DNA from: Mycobacterium sp.
GTDB taxonomy: Bacteria; Actinomycetota; Actinomycetes; Mycobacteriales; Mycobacteriaceae
Reading direction: 5' to 3'
Assembly: GCF_019247615.1 (NCBI RefSeq)
Contig: NZ_JAFBAT010000199.1
Coordinates: forward strand, 1-42,230
DNA length: 42,230 nucleotides
Shown here piece by piece: positions 1 through 8,004 of this stretch (its first letter is position 1; every line of letters starts with the position of its first letter). The position numbers and the translations under genes were made by a program. Under the pieces are notes generated by a model, which did not search any database, was not told the origin of the DNA, and saw only the letters and a program-made list of their open reading frames with translations.

Positions 1-1158
1 CCGCCACCGCCGCCGTTCCAATACCCGTACTACGAGGTGAGGCAGGCCGCGGCGGACATCGAAGCCCCCGACCAAGGCACGGCGTTCAGGGCGTTCGCGA
101 CCGAATGGAACAGGTACCAGCTCGCATTCCAGCAAGAGGACTACCGCTTCCGCCCCTTCCTGAGATGGGAGGGTGAGGCGAGGGCGGCGGTCGAGGGCAA
201 CTTCACCTCACAGAAACAGTGGATATCCGGCATGGTCGGGCTGTGCGTAACCCTGGCCAAGCAGGCCCAGATGGTGGCCGACGCGCACAAGAAGGTCAAG
301 CCCTTGGGCGGCTACGGCAACGACGACGGAACGCATCCGTCGGTCTATGAGGTCGCGCAATGCGATGCGACGTACAAGCGCTATTCAGAAGATCGTTACC
401 TGCAACAGTATTTGCCCAGTGTCGTGGAGTGGTATGAGCTCTTGCAGAAGAGGTCGGAAACGGCGATATCGACTTACATTGGGAGCGCGGGCGTTCCGCT
501 CGCCGCGTTGAACCCGAATGCCCCGTACACCGCTTACGTCATAAACCCGCCGCCCACTCCTGACCCCACTCCTGACAAGGGCGACGGTGACGGGGAAGGG
601 ACGACGCCCGTCGATCCCGTCGTCCCCGGCCCCGTCCCCGAAACGCCCGGCGACCCGGCGGCCAACGTGCCCACCACGCCGACGACGCCCACGATGCCCA
701 CCACACCGATGATGCCTGCCACCGGCATGGGTGCGACGCCGTCAACACCGTCGATGCCGGCGACACCGGATGCCCAGGCGATGGTGAACGCGGCGATGAA
801 CAAAGCGGGGCTGCCGAAGGGGGGCCCGGGAGCGGGAGTCAAGCCGGCGTCGGTGGGCGGAGGCGGCGGGGCCGGCATGCCAACGATGCCCTTGCAACCC
901 GCGACAGGCGGCGATGCCGCGCCACGCCCGGCCGGGGCCGGCCCCGGGGTGGCGACCGAGGGCTTGGGCAAGGGGCTCCCGGGCGCAGGCGGCACGGGCG
1001 GCGGCATGGGTGGCATGCCGCTGGGCGGGCAAGGCGCCAAAGGTGAAGGCAAGGGCAAGCGCGTGGCGTCCGAAGACGACGCGCTCTACACCGAGGAACG
1101 CGCGTGGACCGAGGGCGTTATCGGCAACCGTCCGCGCAAGGGCGCAACCGAAAAATGA
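1..1158 (+). CDS. espB: EspB, ESX-1 secreted substrate (5' end missing)
   Basis: This is the C-terminal 385 residues of EspB. The frame is open from base 1, so the GTG at 37 is not a credible start and the gene begins left of the window. What is visible matches the second half of the EspB PE/PPE-like helical fold, including a WxG-type turn (WEG at 166-174), then a long Pro/Thr/Gly/Met-rich low-complexity stretch. The C-terminus keeps the conserved block EDDALYTEERAW just before the end. In M. tuberculosis EspB is exported by ESX-1, is cleaved in its C-terminal part by MycP1, and forms ring oligomers that bind phospholipid. Its stop overlaps the espK start (ATGA), so the two are co-translated. 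A proline run precedes the helical part at the left edge. Confidence 0.93.
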   Translation, partial: PPPPPFQYPYYEVRQAAADIEAPDQGTAFRAFATEWNRYQLAFQQEDYRFRPFLRWEGEARAAVEGNFTSQKQWISGMVGLCVTLAKQAQMVADAHKKVKPLGGYGNDDGTHPSVYEVAQCDATYKRYSEDRYLQQYLPSVVEWYELLQKRSETAISTYIGSAGVPLAALNPNAPYTAYVINPPPTPDPTPDKGDGDGEGTTPVDPVVPGPVPETPGDPAANVPTTPTTPTMPTTPMMPATGMGATPSTPSMPATPDAQAMVNAAMNKAGLPKGGPGAGVKPASVGGGGGAGMPTMPLQPATGGDAAPRPAGAGPGVATEGLGKGLPGAGGTGGGMGGMPLGGQGAKGEGKGKRVASEDDALYTEERAWTEGVIGNRPRKGATEK

Positions 1159-3317
1159 CCGCGGGTCTGGGCGTCGCGAAGCCGACGGGGGGCTATGCGG
1201 AGCCGATGATCGACCCGGGCGGTTGGCCGGACGTCGACGAGCAAATCTTCTATGACCGGGCCCAGCAGTACACGCGGGTTCTGCACCAACTCACCGGCGT
1301 TTTGGAAACCTGCCAGCACCAGCGGGCGGAGATCTTCGACGGAGGTATCTGGTCGGGGGGCGCCGCGGCCGCCGCCAACGGCGAGCTCGGCGCCCTGATC
1401 GATGAAATGGCGGTTCTGCAAAACGGTCTCGCCACCGTCATCACGTGGCACAAATACGTTGCCATGACGATCGTGGAGGCCAAGTCGGACGTCACCGACA
1501 ATGTTGTGGCGGCGCACCGGACGATCGACGCCCTGGAGAAAGACTCCAGCCTGGACGCTGCCGAGCGGACACAGCAGATCAGTACGGTGGTCAGCTCCGC
1601 GCACGCGGCCAACGTCGCCATTGTCGACGGCACCGCCGCGCAGATCTTGGTGAGCAAGACGTGGAAACCGCCGGCCAGCGCGCTGCAGGAGCTGCTCGAC
1701 CAGAGAACACCACCCCCGGTGACGATCCCGGACACTCCCGCCGTCCGGCCATCGCCCGACGCGCCGCCGAGGCCCGCGCAGCCGGTCCCCGTCACCCCCG
1801 GGCCGGTCCCCGTCACGCCCGGGAAAGGTGGCCTCACCCCACCGCCCGTCACCCCGGGCACCGGGGGCACGAAGCCACCGCCTGGAACGCCACCGGCCGG
1901 ACCGCCACCGTCCGGAACACCTCCGGTGGATGGCGGCGGCCTGCAGCCGACCCCGGGAACACCTCAGACGCCCGGGAAGCCGACAGCACCGACATCGCCG
2001 GGTCCCGCAGGCCCCGGTCCGGCGGTGCCGGGCGGCAGTCCGATTGGCGGACCGGCAGTTCCGCTGGCCCCGGCGACTCCGGCGTCGCCGTTGAGTCCTG
2101 CGGCCGGGGCGGGACAACCCGGAGCGGGTGGTGACGGCGGCAAGGGGATGGCTCCGGCGGCGGCGTCGGGGGCGGCGTCACCGGCGTCGACGAAGCCGGC
2201 GGGGGAATCAGGGGCCGGCGCGGGTGCCGGGCCGACCGGCATGCCGGCCGGCCCGATGGGATCGGGCGGATCCGGTGGTGCGGGCACCGGCTCGGGCGCA
2301 AAGTCGGGAGGCAAGTCGGGCGCTCCGGTCGGGCAGAAGTCCGGCGACAAGCCCCCAAGCACGCGACCGGCGGCAACCGCGAGGTCGACGGAAAAGGGCA
2401 AGCCCGGTCCGCAACCGCGGCATGTCGAACGCACTGAAGTCGACCAGGGCGCGGCGGGCGCCTCGGCGGTTATCCCGGTTTCTGCTGCGCGAGCCGAACG
2501 TGATGCGATCGCGGAGGCCGCGACGGCCGACGCGGCGCGGCGCGCGGGCCCGGACGCGCTGCAGCTGGCACGCCGCGTCGGCGCCGCGCTGAACGCACCG
2601 GGCGTCGGCGGCCGGACGGACCTCGGGTTCTTCTGGGTGACCGGGGTCACCACGGACGGCGCGATCGTCGTGGCCAACAGCTATGGGCTGGCCTACATCC
2701 CCGAAGGAGTGCAGCTGCCGCAACGGGTCCATCTGGCCAGCGGGGACGAGACGATCCCGCCCGCGGAACGGGCACGCTGGGCCACCTACCCGGTGATGGC
2801 CGTGCGGGGCTGGGCGGATCACCACGACAAAAAGCTGCGGGCGGTCATCGGCACCGAGCAGCAGTTGGCGAATTCCGATCCCGGCGTCGCCACAATTGTG
2901 TTGCAGCCCGACGACATTCCGGAGACCGGTGATATGACCGGCCGATCCCGACTCGAGGTCGTGGATTCCGAGGCGGCAACCCTGTTGGCAGCCACCCCGG
3001 ATGCGCGCTTGGTCGACCTCTTGCCGCCGGCGCCGGCCGGGGCCGAGCCGGCCAATTCACCCGCCGACGATCGCCTCGTCCTGTGGTTCGACGTGATGAA
3101 GCCGTTGGCCAGCAAGGCATCTGGTCGTCAAGCCGCACACCTGCGGGCCTTTCAGGCGTACGCCGCCTGCGCCGAACGGGTTTTCGTGAGGGAGGCGCAC
3201 GCCGCGACGGACCCCGATGCCCAGCGCAGCGCCGTGGCCGACTGGCTCTACTGGAAACACCTCGCCGCGTTGATCGACGCCGCGCTGGCCGACCCGCGCA
3301 TCTTAAGTCCCGCCTAG
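1155..3317 (+). CDS. espK: EspK, ESX-1 secretion-associated protein
   Basis: 720 residues, close to the 729 of M. tuberculosis EspK. I chose ATG 1155 because it overlaps the espB stop and because the protein then starts as its homologue does; a longer start at 1104 would lie inside espB. The N-terminal ~200 residues form a helical WxG-like domain (WSGG at residues 66-69). A Pro/Gly/Thr-rich linker (about 200-420) follows, then a conserved folded C-terminal domain (about 430-720) that includes VTTDGAIVVANSYGLAY. EspK is reported to bind the C-terminus of EspB and pilot it to the ATPase EccCb1. The direct espB-espK coupling here fits that partnership. The gene converges on espJ, with a 15-bp overlap at the 3' ends. 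Confidence 0.93.
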   Translation: MTAGLGVAKPTGGYAEPMIDPGGWPDVDEQIFYDRAQQYTRVLHQLTGVLETCQHQRAEIFDGGIWSGGAAAAANGELGALIDEMAVLQNGLATVITWHKYVAMTIVEAKSDVTDNVVAAHRTIDALEKDSSLDAAERTQQISTVVSSAHAANVAIVDGTAAQILVSKTWKPPASALQELLDQRTPPPVTIPDTPAVRPSPDAPPRPAQPVPVTPGPVPVTPGKGGLTPPPVTPGTGGTKPPPGTPPAGPPPSGTPPVDGGGLQPTPGTPQTPGKPTAPTSPGPAGPGPAVPGGSPIGGPAVPLAPATPASPLSPAAGAGQPGAGGDGGKGMAPAAASGAASPASTKPAGESGAGAGAGPTGMPAGPMGSGGSGGAGTGSGAKSGGKSGAPVGQKSGDKPPSTRPAATARSTEKGKPGPQPRHVERTEVDQGAAGASAVIPVSAARAERDAIAEAATADAARRAGPDALQLARRVGAALNAPGVGGRTDLGFFWVTGVTTDGAIVVANSYGLAYIPEGVQLPQRVHLASGDETIPPAERARWATYPVMAVRGWADHHDKKLRAVIGTEQQLANSDPGVATIVLQPDDIPETGDMTGRSRLEVVDSEAATLLAATPDARLVDLLPPAPAGAEPANSPADDRLVLWFDVMKPLASKASGRQAAHLRAFQAYAACAERVFVREAHAATDPDAQRSAVADWLYWKHLAALIDAALADPRILSPA

Positions 3318-4040
3318 CGGGTTCGTCTCTGGCCCGCCCGCAGTAGTAGGTGACTGGGCCGGAGCGCTACCGGACCGTTGCCCGCCCGCCGCCGCGCCGC
3401 CACTGTCCGCCGATGTTGCGTCGACCAAATGCGCGTCACCGGTTTGTGATTCGTCCGGTTCCGCACTGTCGTCGGCTTTGTTGTCATCGGCGGGCTTTGC
3501 CGGCGATGCACCCGCGTTGCCGACGCCGCCCGTCATTTGCTGCACGCTCGACATCACACTCTGCATGCCCTGTGTGGCAGGTTGTGCCGCCTGCGTCATC
3601 GCGGACACCTGATTGAGGTTGCTCGCCACACCCGCGGCCGGTGTCGTGTCAGCCTTCTCCGCGGCTGCCGCGTCGTTCTTGTCGGCCGTCGCGGCGCTCT
3701 GCTTGTCGGATGTTTCGCCGCCGGCGCCCGTTGCCCGCTGATCGCTTGCGGCCAGAAATTGGACCGTGCCGACGTGCTCCCCCAGCAGTTGGTCGGTCTC
3801 GGCATACAGGTCGGCCGCGGCGACGATCTTCGAACCCGTATTGGCAAGGGCGCCTTGGGCGTCAGGCAACCCCTCGACCACCGGCGATTCGATTATCGGC
3901 ATCGTCTGGTTGATCGCCGCGGATACGGGGTCGGACCCGGTCGCGGAAATCTGCGGCGGCGACTCGGGCAGCACTTGGTCGCGCAACGCGATTCCCGCCG
4001 CTTTCAGACGAGCGGGATCGACCACCAGTGAGTCAGTCAT
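3303..4040 (-). CDS. espJ: EspJ, ESX-1 secretion-associated protein
   Basis: 245 residues. ATG 4040 is preferred over an upstream in-frame ATG at 4067 because a GAGGGA ribosome site lies just ahead of it and the protein then begins MTDSLVVDP, as EspJ does. The N-terminal ~100 residues resemble the EspA/EspC-type helical domain (for example INQTMPIIES and ADLYAETDQ). The rest is Ala/Thr/Asp/Gly-rich and probably disordered. EspJ is a small secreted or cell-wall-associated ESX-1 product of unclear function. It is the last gene of the minus-strand ESX-1 set, 32 bp after eccD1, and converges on espK. Confidence 0.85.
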   Translation of the reverse strand: MTDSLVVDPARLKAAGIALRDQVLPESPPQISATGSDPVSAAINQTMPIIESPVVEGLPDAQGALANTGSKIVAAADLYAETDQLLGEHVGTVQFLAASDQRATGAGGETSDKQSAATADKNDAAAAEKADTTPAAGVASNLNQVSAMTQAAQPATQGMQSVMSSVQQMTGGVGNAGASPAKPADDNKADDSAEPDESQTGDAHLVDATSADSGGAAAGGQRSGSAPAQSPTTAGGPETNPLGGT

Positions 4041-4072
4041 CTTTCGGTCCCTCTGTGAGGTGCCCATCGGGC

Positions 4073-5635
4073 TCAGAATCGAATGTTGCGGACCGTGTCA
4101 TAGACGCCACTTATCCACAGCAACAAGGGCAGGATCGCCGCGACTATCGCGCCGTCCAACAGCTCGAGAACCCGCTTCGTCACCGGCGTGATTCGGCGAA
4201 TCCCCGCCGCGGCGCCAACCACGGTCACCGTTATCAGGCTGGTCACAACCAGAATGGTCAGAAACAGCCACGCGCGGTGTGGGTACCAGATGCACAACCG
4301 CGCCGTCACGCCGACCGGAATGGCGACGGCCGTCGCCAGCAGCGACCACGCGCACCAAGGCTCCGCGTAGAGCCGCGCACGAAACGCGCACATCAGGGTG
4401 ACGAGGCCGGCGAGCACCAGGGTGTGGACGAAGAAGTGTCCGCGGACGAGCACCGCGACCACACCGGCCGCCAGAACCAGCGTGCCGGCGGTGACGAACC
4501 CGATGAGCAGGCGCTTGGCGAGTTGACTGCGTTCCGTGAGCCTCAGGGACGAACGAGGCACTGATGCGATGATGGCCTGCCAGGTGGGCGTTTCCTTGTC
4601 TTCACTGGCCTCTTCACCCGCAACGGGGTCGAGCAGTTCCTCGTGTTCCACCGTCTCACCCGGGGCCGGGATCGGCGGCAGTGCGATCCGCGCGACGACG
4701 ACTGTCAGCTTGGCCGCAGTCGTCACGGTGAACAACCCGAACACGATCGCTCCGGCCGGCACCCATTGCTGCCAGCCGTAGCCCCAGGCGATGGCGGCGG
4801 CGGTCACCGCGATCGCGGTGACCGCACAAAACGATGCGATCTCGGTGCGCCGCCGAGGCCCGCCCCGAGTCATCAGCATCAGAAAAAGAACAGCCGCGGC
4901 CGCACCGGCAAGCTGCGGCGGCCCGAACGAGGAGACCCCGCGCGGCCTCGGGATGGCCAGCCCGACGGCTACCACGATCAATGGAAACGCGGTCACCAGT
5001 AGGCTTTCCGAAAATTCAGCGTTGCGGTAGAACCGGTTGGCTGCCCAACTGCCCGCCAGGAAAACGATTCCCGCAATGCCCAAAGCCAGCGGCCACCACA
5101 GCTGGCGCCCCGTGTTTGACCACGCGAATATCGCCAGCACGACAACCGCCAGGGCGACCGCCGGGATTGCCACGGCGACAAAGCGGTTCAGCGCCCTCCG
5201 GTCGAACTCCGGTGATTCGTCGAGCACGGCGATCGCGTCGATGACGTCCTCGACGAGCGGGCGGTACCGCTCGGTGCGGCTCACCGGAACCAGGGTCAGC
5301 AGCGACCCGTCGACAACGGACGCGTCATCGAGTGAGTGCTGGGGCGGTAGCGGGGGCGCCCCCGGGCGCGCAAACGTCCAGGCGCCTTGTGCGGAAAAGT
5401 CGAAACCGGCCAGGACGTCCGCGGGCGTGTCCTCCAGGATCTCAGCCAGTACCGCGACCGTGTCGTCGATGTACGTTTCTATCGGTGCGGAGGAAGGCAG
5501 CACGACATCGGTCAGCCGTCGGCCGTTGAGGATCGTTACCCGGGTCGTGGCGGGCTTGGGGGGTGCCGCGGCCGCAGCCGCCGGAGCAGAGGCGGCTCCC
5601 GCGCCGGCGGCGGTCCCAGTCGCGGTGACGCTCAA
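4073..5635 (-). CDS. eccD1: EccD1, ESX-1 membrane channel subunit
   Basis: 520 residues (511 in M. tuberculosis). After an Ala-rich N-terminus, residues ~30-125 form the ubiquitin-like domain (for example IETYIDDTVAVLAEILED), followed by a cytosolic linker (RTERYRPLVEDVIDAIAVL). The rest consists of hydrophobic segments consistent with the 11 membrane helices of the family, ending in the conserved VYDTVRNIRF. In the ESX inner-membrane complex EccD dimers line the membrane vestibule around each EccB/EccC/EccE protomer. The start overlaps the espI stop (ATGA), so expression is coupled to espI. Confidence 0.96.
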   Translation of the reverse strand: MSVTATGTAAGAGAASAPAAAAAAPPKPATTRVTILNGRRLTDVVLPSSAPIETYIDDTVAVLAEILEDTPADVLAGFDFSAQGAWTFARPGAPPLPPQHSLDDASVVDGSLLTLVPVSRTERYRPLVEDVIDAIAVLDESPEFDRRALNRFVAVAIPAVALAVVVLAIFAWSNTGRQLWWPLALGIAGIVFLAGSWAANRFYRNAEFSESLLVTAFPLIVVAVGLAIPRPRGVSSFGPPQLAGAAAAVLFLMLMTRGGPRRRTEIASFCAVTAIAVTAAAIAWGYGWQQWVPAGAIVFGLFTVTTAAKLTVVVARIALPPIPAPGETVEHEELLDPVAGEEASEDKETPTWQAIIASVPRSSLRLTERSQLAKRLLIGFVTAGTLVLAAGVVAVLVRGHFFVHTLVLAGLVTLMCAFRARLYAEPWCAWSLLATAVAIPVGVTARLCIWYPHRAWLFLTILVVTSLITVTVVGAAAGIRRITPVTKRVLELLDGAIVAAILPLLLWISGVYDTVRNIRF

Positions 5636-7170
5636 CGACGTTCATGCCTTTCGAAATCGTCGGACAGGGCGGCGGCTAGCTCAAGAATCATACGCTTGTA
5701 CGCGGGGTCCAGCAGGCCGAACTGAATCTCGGTCCCCGCCGCAATGTGCTTGTCCCAGGGCAACACGATGACCCGACCGGCCTCGACATACTGCCGGAAT
5801 TGTCGCACCAACTGGGCGACGTCGATATTGGTCTCTCCGGGGAACACGTGGTTGATCACCACGCATGTGCGCGCCAGCAGTTCCTGATGGCCGTGGTTGC
5901 GCAACCAGTCGATCGCGACCGCGGCTTGTCGGGCTCCGTCGATCGACGCGTTCGTCACGATCACCGCCGCCGAAGACGTCGAGAGTACCCCGCGGGTCAC
6001 CGGGTCGAACAAGCCGGCGCCGCAATCGGCCAGCACGAGATTGTAGAACCTGGACGCCGGGCCGATCGCTTGATGCCAATCCGCTTCGCTGAAGGCGCGG
6101 CGCGCCGTGCTGTAGTCCTGCGCCGCAAGAACTTCCAGATTGACCGCGTTCGCGCTGGTGTGCGCGCGGACATTGTTGTAGTGCGTCAGGTCCTTCTCGG
6201 CCAACAGATCCGCGACCGTCGCGGCCGATTGATGCCCGGCACGATCAGCGAGGTTGCCGCAGCTTGCATCGGCATCGACGGCCAGGACGCGATCAGAGCG
6301 CACCTGAGCGAACGCCGAACCCAAAGCGACTGTCACGGTTGTCTTGCCGGCGCCACCCTTCAGGCCCAGGATGGCGATCTGATACGGACCGTGGGGGGTG
6401 CGGCGAATCCGGTTGCGCAGGTTCAGTTCGTATTTCTCGTCCCGCGACAGTCCGACGTTGATACGTGTCAGCTTGTGGAGCCAGCGCCGCCAGCCTCGCT
6501 GCGAAACCGCTCTGCCCGCGGGCTTCCCGGCGGGTTTGACCCCGATGTGGGAAACCGCGGGCCGCGCACGCGGATCATCCGTCATCTGCGGTGGCAACGA
6601 CTTTGCTTGTGCCGCAACCTGTCCAGTGGGTGGCGGTGGCGGGGGTGGTAAGGAGCGCTGGGATGGGGGTGTTCGACCGGCGGTCCCATTGTCGCGGTTG
6701 CGTCTTGGACCGGCGCGGTGGCTGTGTGGCGGGGTGGCGGGTTGGCCGCGCGGTGCCTCCGCCGCATCGCGAGGATTTTGCCGCGGGCGTGCATGTCGCG
6801 AATGCTGTGAGGGGGCCGCGGGCTGCGGTCCGGGTGGGACCGGCGGGGGTTTGGGGCGGGCCGGGGGCGATTGTCCGTTCCCTTCGACCGGCATAGGAGG
6901 CCGCGCGTGGCCGTTGGGGCCGCCCGGGTTCGTCGGCATGGGAGTGGGCGCCACGGGCCGGGCCGGTGGGGGTTGGCTGTTCCACTCGACCGGCATGGGA
7001 GGCGCTGTGTCGCCTTGCTTGCCTGGCTGGCTCGTTGACGCGGGCGCCGCCCCCGACGGCGGACTGATGTCGAAGCCCAGATCGATGTCGAAGTCTGGCT
7101 CCGCGGCGGCCGCATCCGGAATCTCGCCGCCCTCGGGCGGCTGAAACAGCCGGTCGTAGTCGGCCGTCAT
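5632..7170 (-). CDS. espI: EspI, MinD/ParA-like ESX-1 regulatory ATPase
   Basis: 512 residues. ATG 7170 has a GGAGG site 5 nt upstream and gives the family N-terminus MTADYDRLFQP; the ATG at 7206 is rejected. Residues ~30-220 are proline-rich with recurring PPMPVE units. A basic segment containing RGWRRWLHKLTRIN leads into a MinD/ParA ATPase domain with the deviant Walker A motif KGGAGKTT (271-278) and a DADASCGNLADR block. M. tuberculosis EspI is 666 residues, so the proline-rich part is shorter here. EspI has been reported to shut down ESX-1 secretion when cellular ATP is low. It follows esxA after ~100 bp that contain a hairpin, and is coupled to eccD1. Confidence 0.94.
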   Translation of the reverse strand: MTADYDRLFQPPEGGEIPDAAAAEPDFDIDLGFDISPPSGAAPASTSQPGKQGDTAPPMPVEWNSQPPPARPVAPTPMPTNPGGPNGHARPPMPVEGNGQSPPARPKPPPVPPGPQPAAPSQHSRHARPRQNPRDAAEAPRGQPATPPHSHRAGPRRNRDNGTAGRTPPSQRSLPPPPPPPTGQVAAQAKSLPPQMTDDPRARPAVSHIGVKPAGKPAGRAVSQRGWRRWLHKLTRINVGLSRDEKYELNLRNRIRRTPHGPYQIAILGLKGGAGKTTVTVALGSAFAQVRSDRVLAVDADASCGNLADRAGHQSAATVADLLAEKDLTHYNNVRAHTSANAVNLEVLAAQDYSTARRAFSEADWHQAIGPASRFYNLVLADCGAGLFDPVTRGVLSTSSAAVIVTNASIDGARQAAVAIDWLRNHGHQELLARTCVVINHVFPGETNIDVAQLVRQFRQYVEAGRVIVLPWDKHIAAGTEIQFGLLDPAYKRMILELAAALSDDFERHERR

Positions 7171-7212
7171 GCGAGCCTCCAGCAACTCATCCGTATGGGC
7201 GAACACGAGACG

Positions 7213-7245
7213 AGGCGAGTTCTCCCCTCAGGTCGAAACTCGCCT
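7213..7245 (-). terminator. Hairpin between esxA and espI
   Basis: AGGCGAGTT (7213-7221) and AACTCGCCT (7237-7245) form a perfect 9-bp inverted repeat with a 15-nt loop, in the gap between the esxA stop and the espI start. There is no T-run after it in the transcription direction. It could be a partial terminator or an RNA-processing and stability element that sets esxA mRNA level apart from espI-eccD1. The repeat is seen directly; the role is inferred. Confidence 0.45.
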
Positions 7246-7262
7246 GATCCCGCGTTCGACGC

Positions 7263-7585
7263 TCCGTGCCTTTCTAGGTGAACATGCCGGTGACGCCGGA
7301 CTCCGTCTGCGACATGGTCTGGCCGGCCTCGCCGATCCGCTGCGACAGCGCCTGCAACGAGTCGTTGAGCTCCTTCGAGGTGTTGTCCCAGTTCTGCTGG
7401 ACCGCCTGGTAGGCCTCCGAGCCGCTACCGCCCCAAGCCTCCGCGAGCTTGCCAAGAGAAGCCCTGCCCTCGTCGAGCAGGCTGTGGGTGGTCTGCACGG
7501 CTCCGGCGATTGAGCCGGCGCCGGCTTCGATGCCGCCGAAATTCCATGACTGATGTTCCGACATTGGTTTGTTCCGTGCCTTTCT
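7263..7585. repeat. 13-bp direct repeat flanking esxA
   Basis: TCCGTGCCTTTCT occurs at 7263-7275 and again at 7573-7585, exactly 310 bp apart. One copy overlaps the esxA stop codon and the other lies just upstream of the esxA start. In the gene direction it reads AGAAAGGCACGGA, and the upstream copy is probably part of the esxA ribosome-binding region. Confidence 0.6.
7274..7564 (-). CDS. esxA: EsxA (ESAT-6), ESX-1 substrate
   Basis: 96 residues, one more than M. tuberculosis ESAT-6, because of an extra residue near the N-terminus. It is a WXG100 helical hairpin with the WGG turn at residues 44-46 and a strongly conserved centre ([18 protein letters not shown]) and C-terminus (VTGMF). EsxA is exported by ESX-1 as a 1:1 dimer with EsxB and is linked to membrane damage and virulence. 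It lies 49 bp after esxB, the usual bicistronic layout. Confidence 0.98.
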   Translation of the reverse strand: MSEHQSWNFGGIEAGAGSIAGAVQTTHSLLDEGRASLGKLAEAWGGSGSEAYQAVQQNWDNTSKELNDSLQALSQRIGEAGQTMSQTESGVTGMFT

Positions 7586-7613
7586 GGTGCTGTTCTGGTG
7601 TGGGTCGGGTTGG

Positions 7614-7916
7614 TCAGAAGTTCATTTGCGACGACAGCGAGCTGGCCTGCTCTTCATCGGCTCGCTGATACTGGATTCCGGCCTGACTGACGTTGCTGGA
7701 AATATCGCTGAGGGCCTTGATCTGTGCCTGACCCGCTTCGTGGAAGCGCGCCAGCGCCTGCTGGGTCGCGGTGCCGGCCTGGCCCACCATGTGGCTGGCC
7801 AATTCGCCGCCGGTCTGCTCTACCCCGGCGATGACCCGCTGAAGCTCGCTCGAGATCCGGTCGAAGTTGGCGGCCTCGGCGCTGAGGGTCGCGGCATCAG
7901 TTCTCATCTCTGCCAT
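7614..7916 (-). CDS. esxB: EsxB (CFP-10), ESX-1 substrate with altered WXG
   Basis: 100 residues, the usual length. The N-terminus ([11 protein letters not shown]) and C-terminus (SSQMNF) match CFP-10, and the C-terminal YxxxD export signal is intact (Y83, D87). The turn motif is unusual: where M. tuberculosis CFP-10 has WRG, this protein has MVG at residues 43-45 (codons ATG GTG GGC), so the tryptophan is gone while the glycine stays. EsxB pairs with EsxA, and its C-terminal tail binds the last ATPase domain of EccCb1 to recruit the dimer. It sits between PPE68 and esxA. Confidence 0.97.
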   Translation of the reverse strand: MAEMRTDAATLSAEAANFDRISSELQRVIAGVEQTGGELASHMVGQAGTATQQALARFHEAGQAQIKALSDISSNVSQAGIQYQRADEEQASSLSSQMNF

Positions 7917-7963
7917 GTTGCGCTACTTTCTGTGTGCTCTGACCTCACCAAAAGATGGCAAGT

Positions 7964-7987
7964 CTTCCGGCCCCGGCGGCCGGGAAG
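7964..7987 (-). terminator. GC-rich hairpin between PPE68 and esxB
   Basis: CTTCCGGCC (7964-7972) and GGCCGGGAAG (7978-7987) pair with one bulged base around a 5-nt loop. The hairpin lies between the PPE68 stop and the esxB start. A TCTTTT run follows ~8 nt further along the transcript, not directly after the stem, so full termination is doubtful. Partial termination or mRNA processing is possible. Confidence 0.4.
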
Positions 7988-8004
7988 TCGGTAACTGCGG
8001 GTGC

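Noticed and set aside
1086..2117. 343-residue minus-strand frame opposite espK
   Set aside because: Arg-rich shadow of the proline-rich coding region; no recognisable features.
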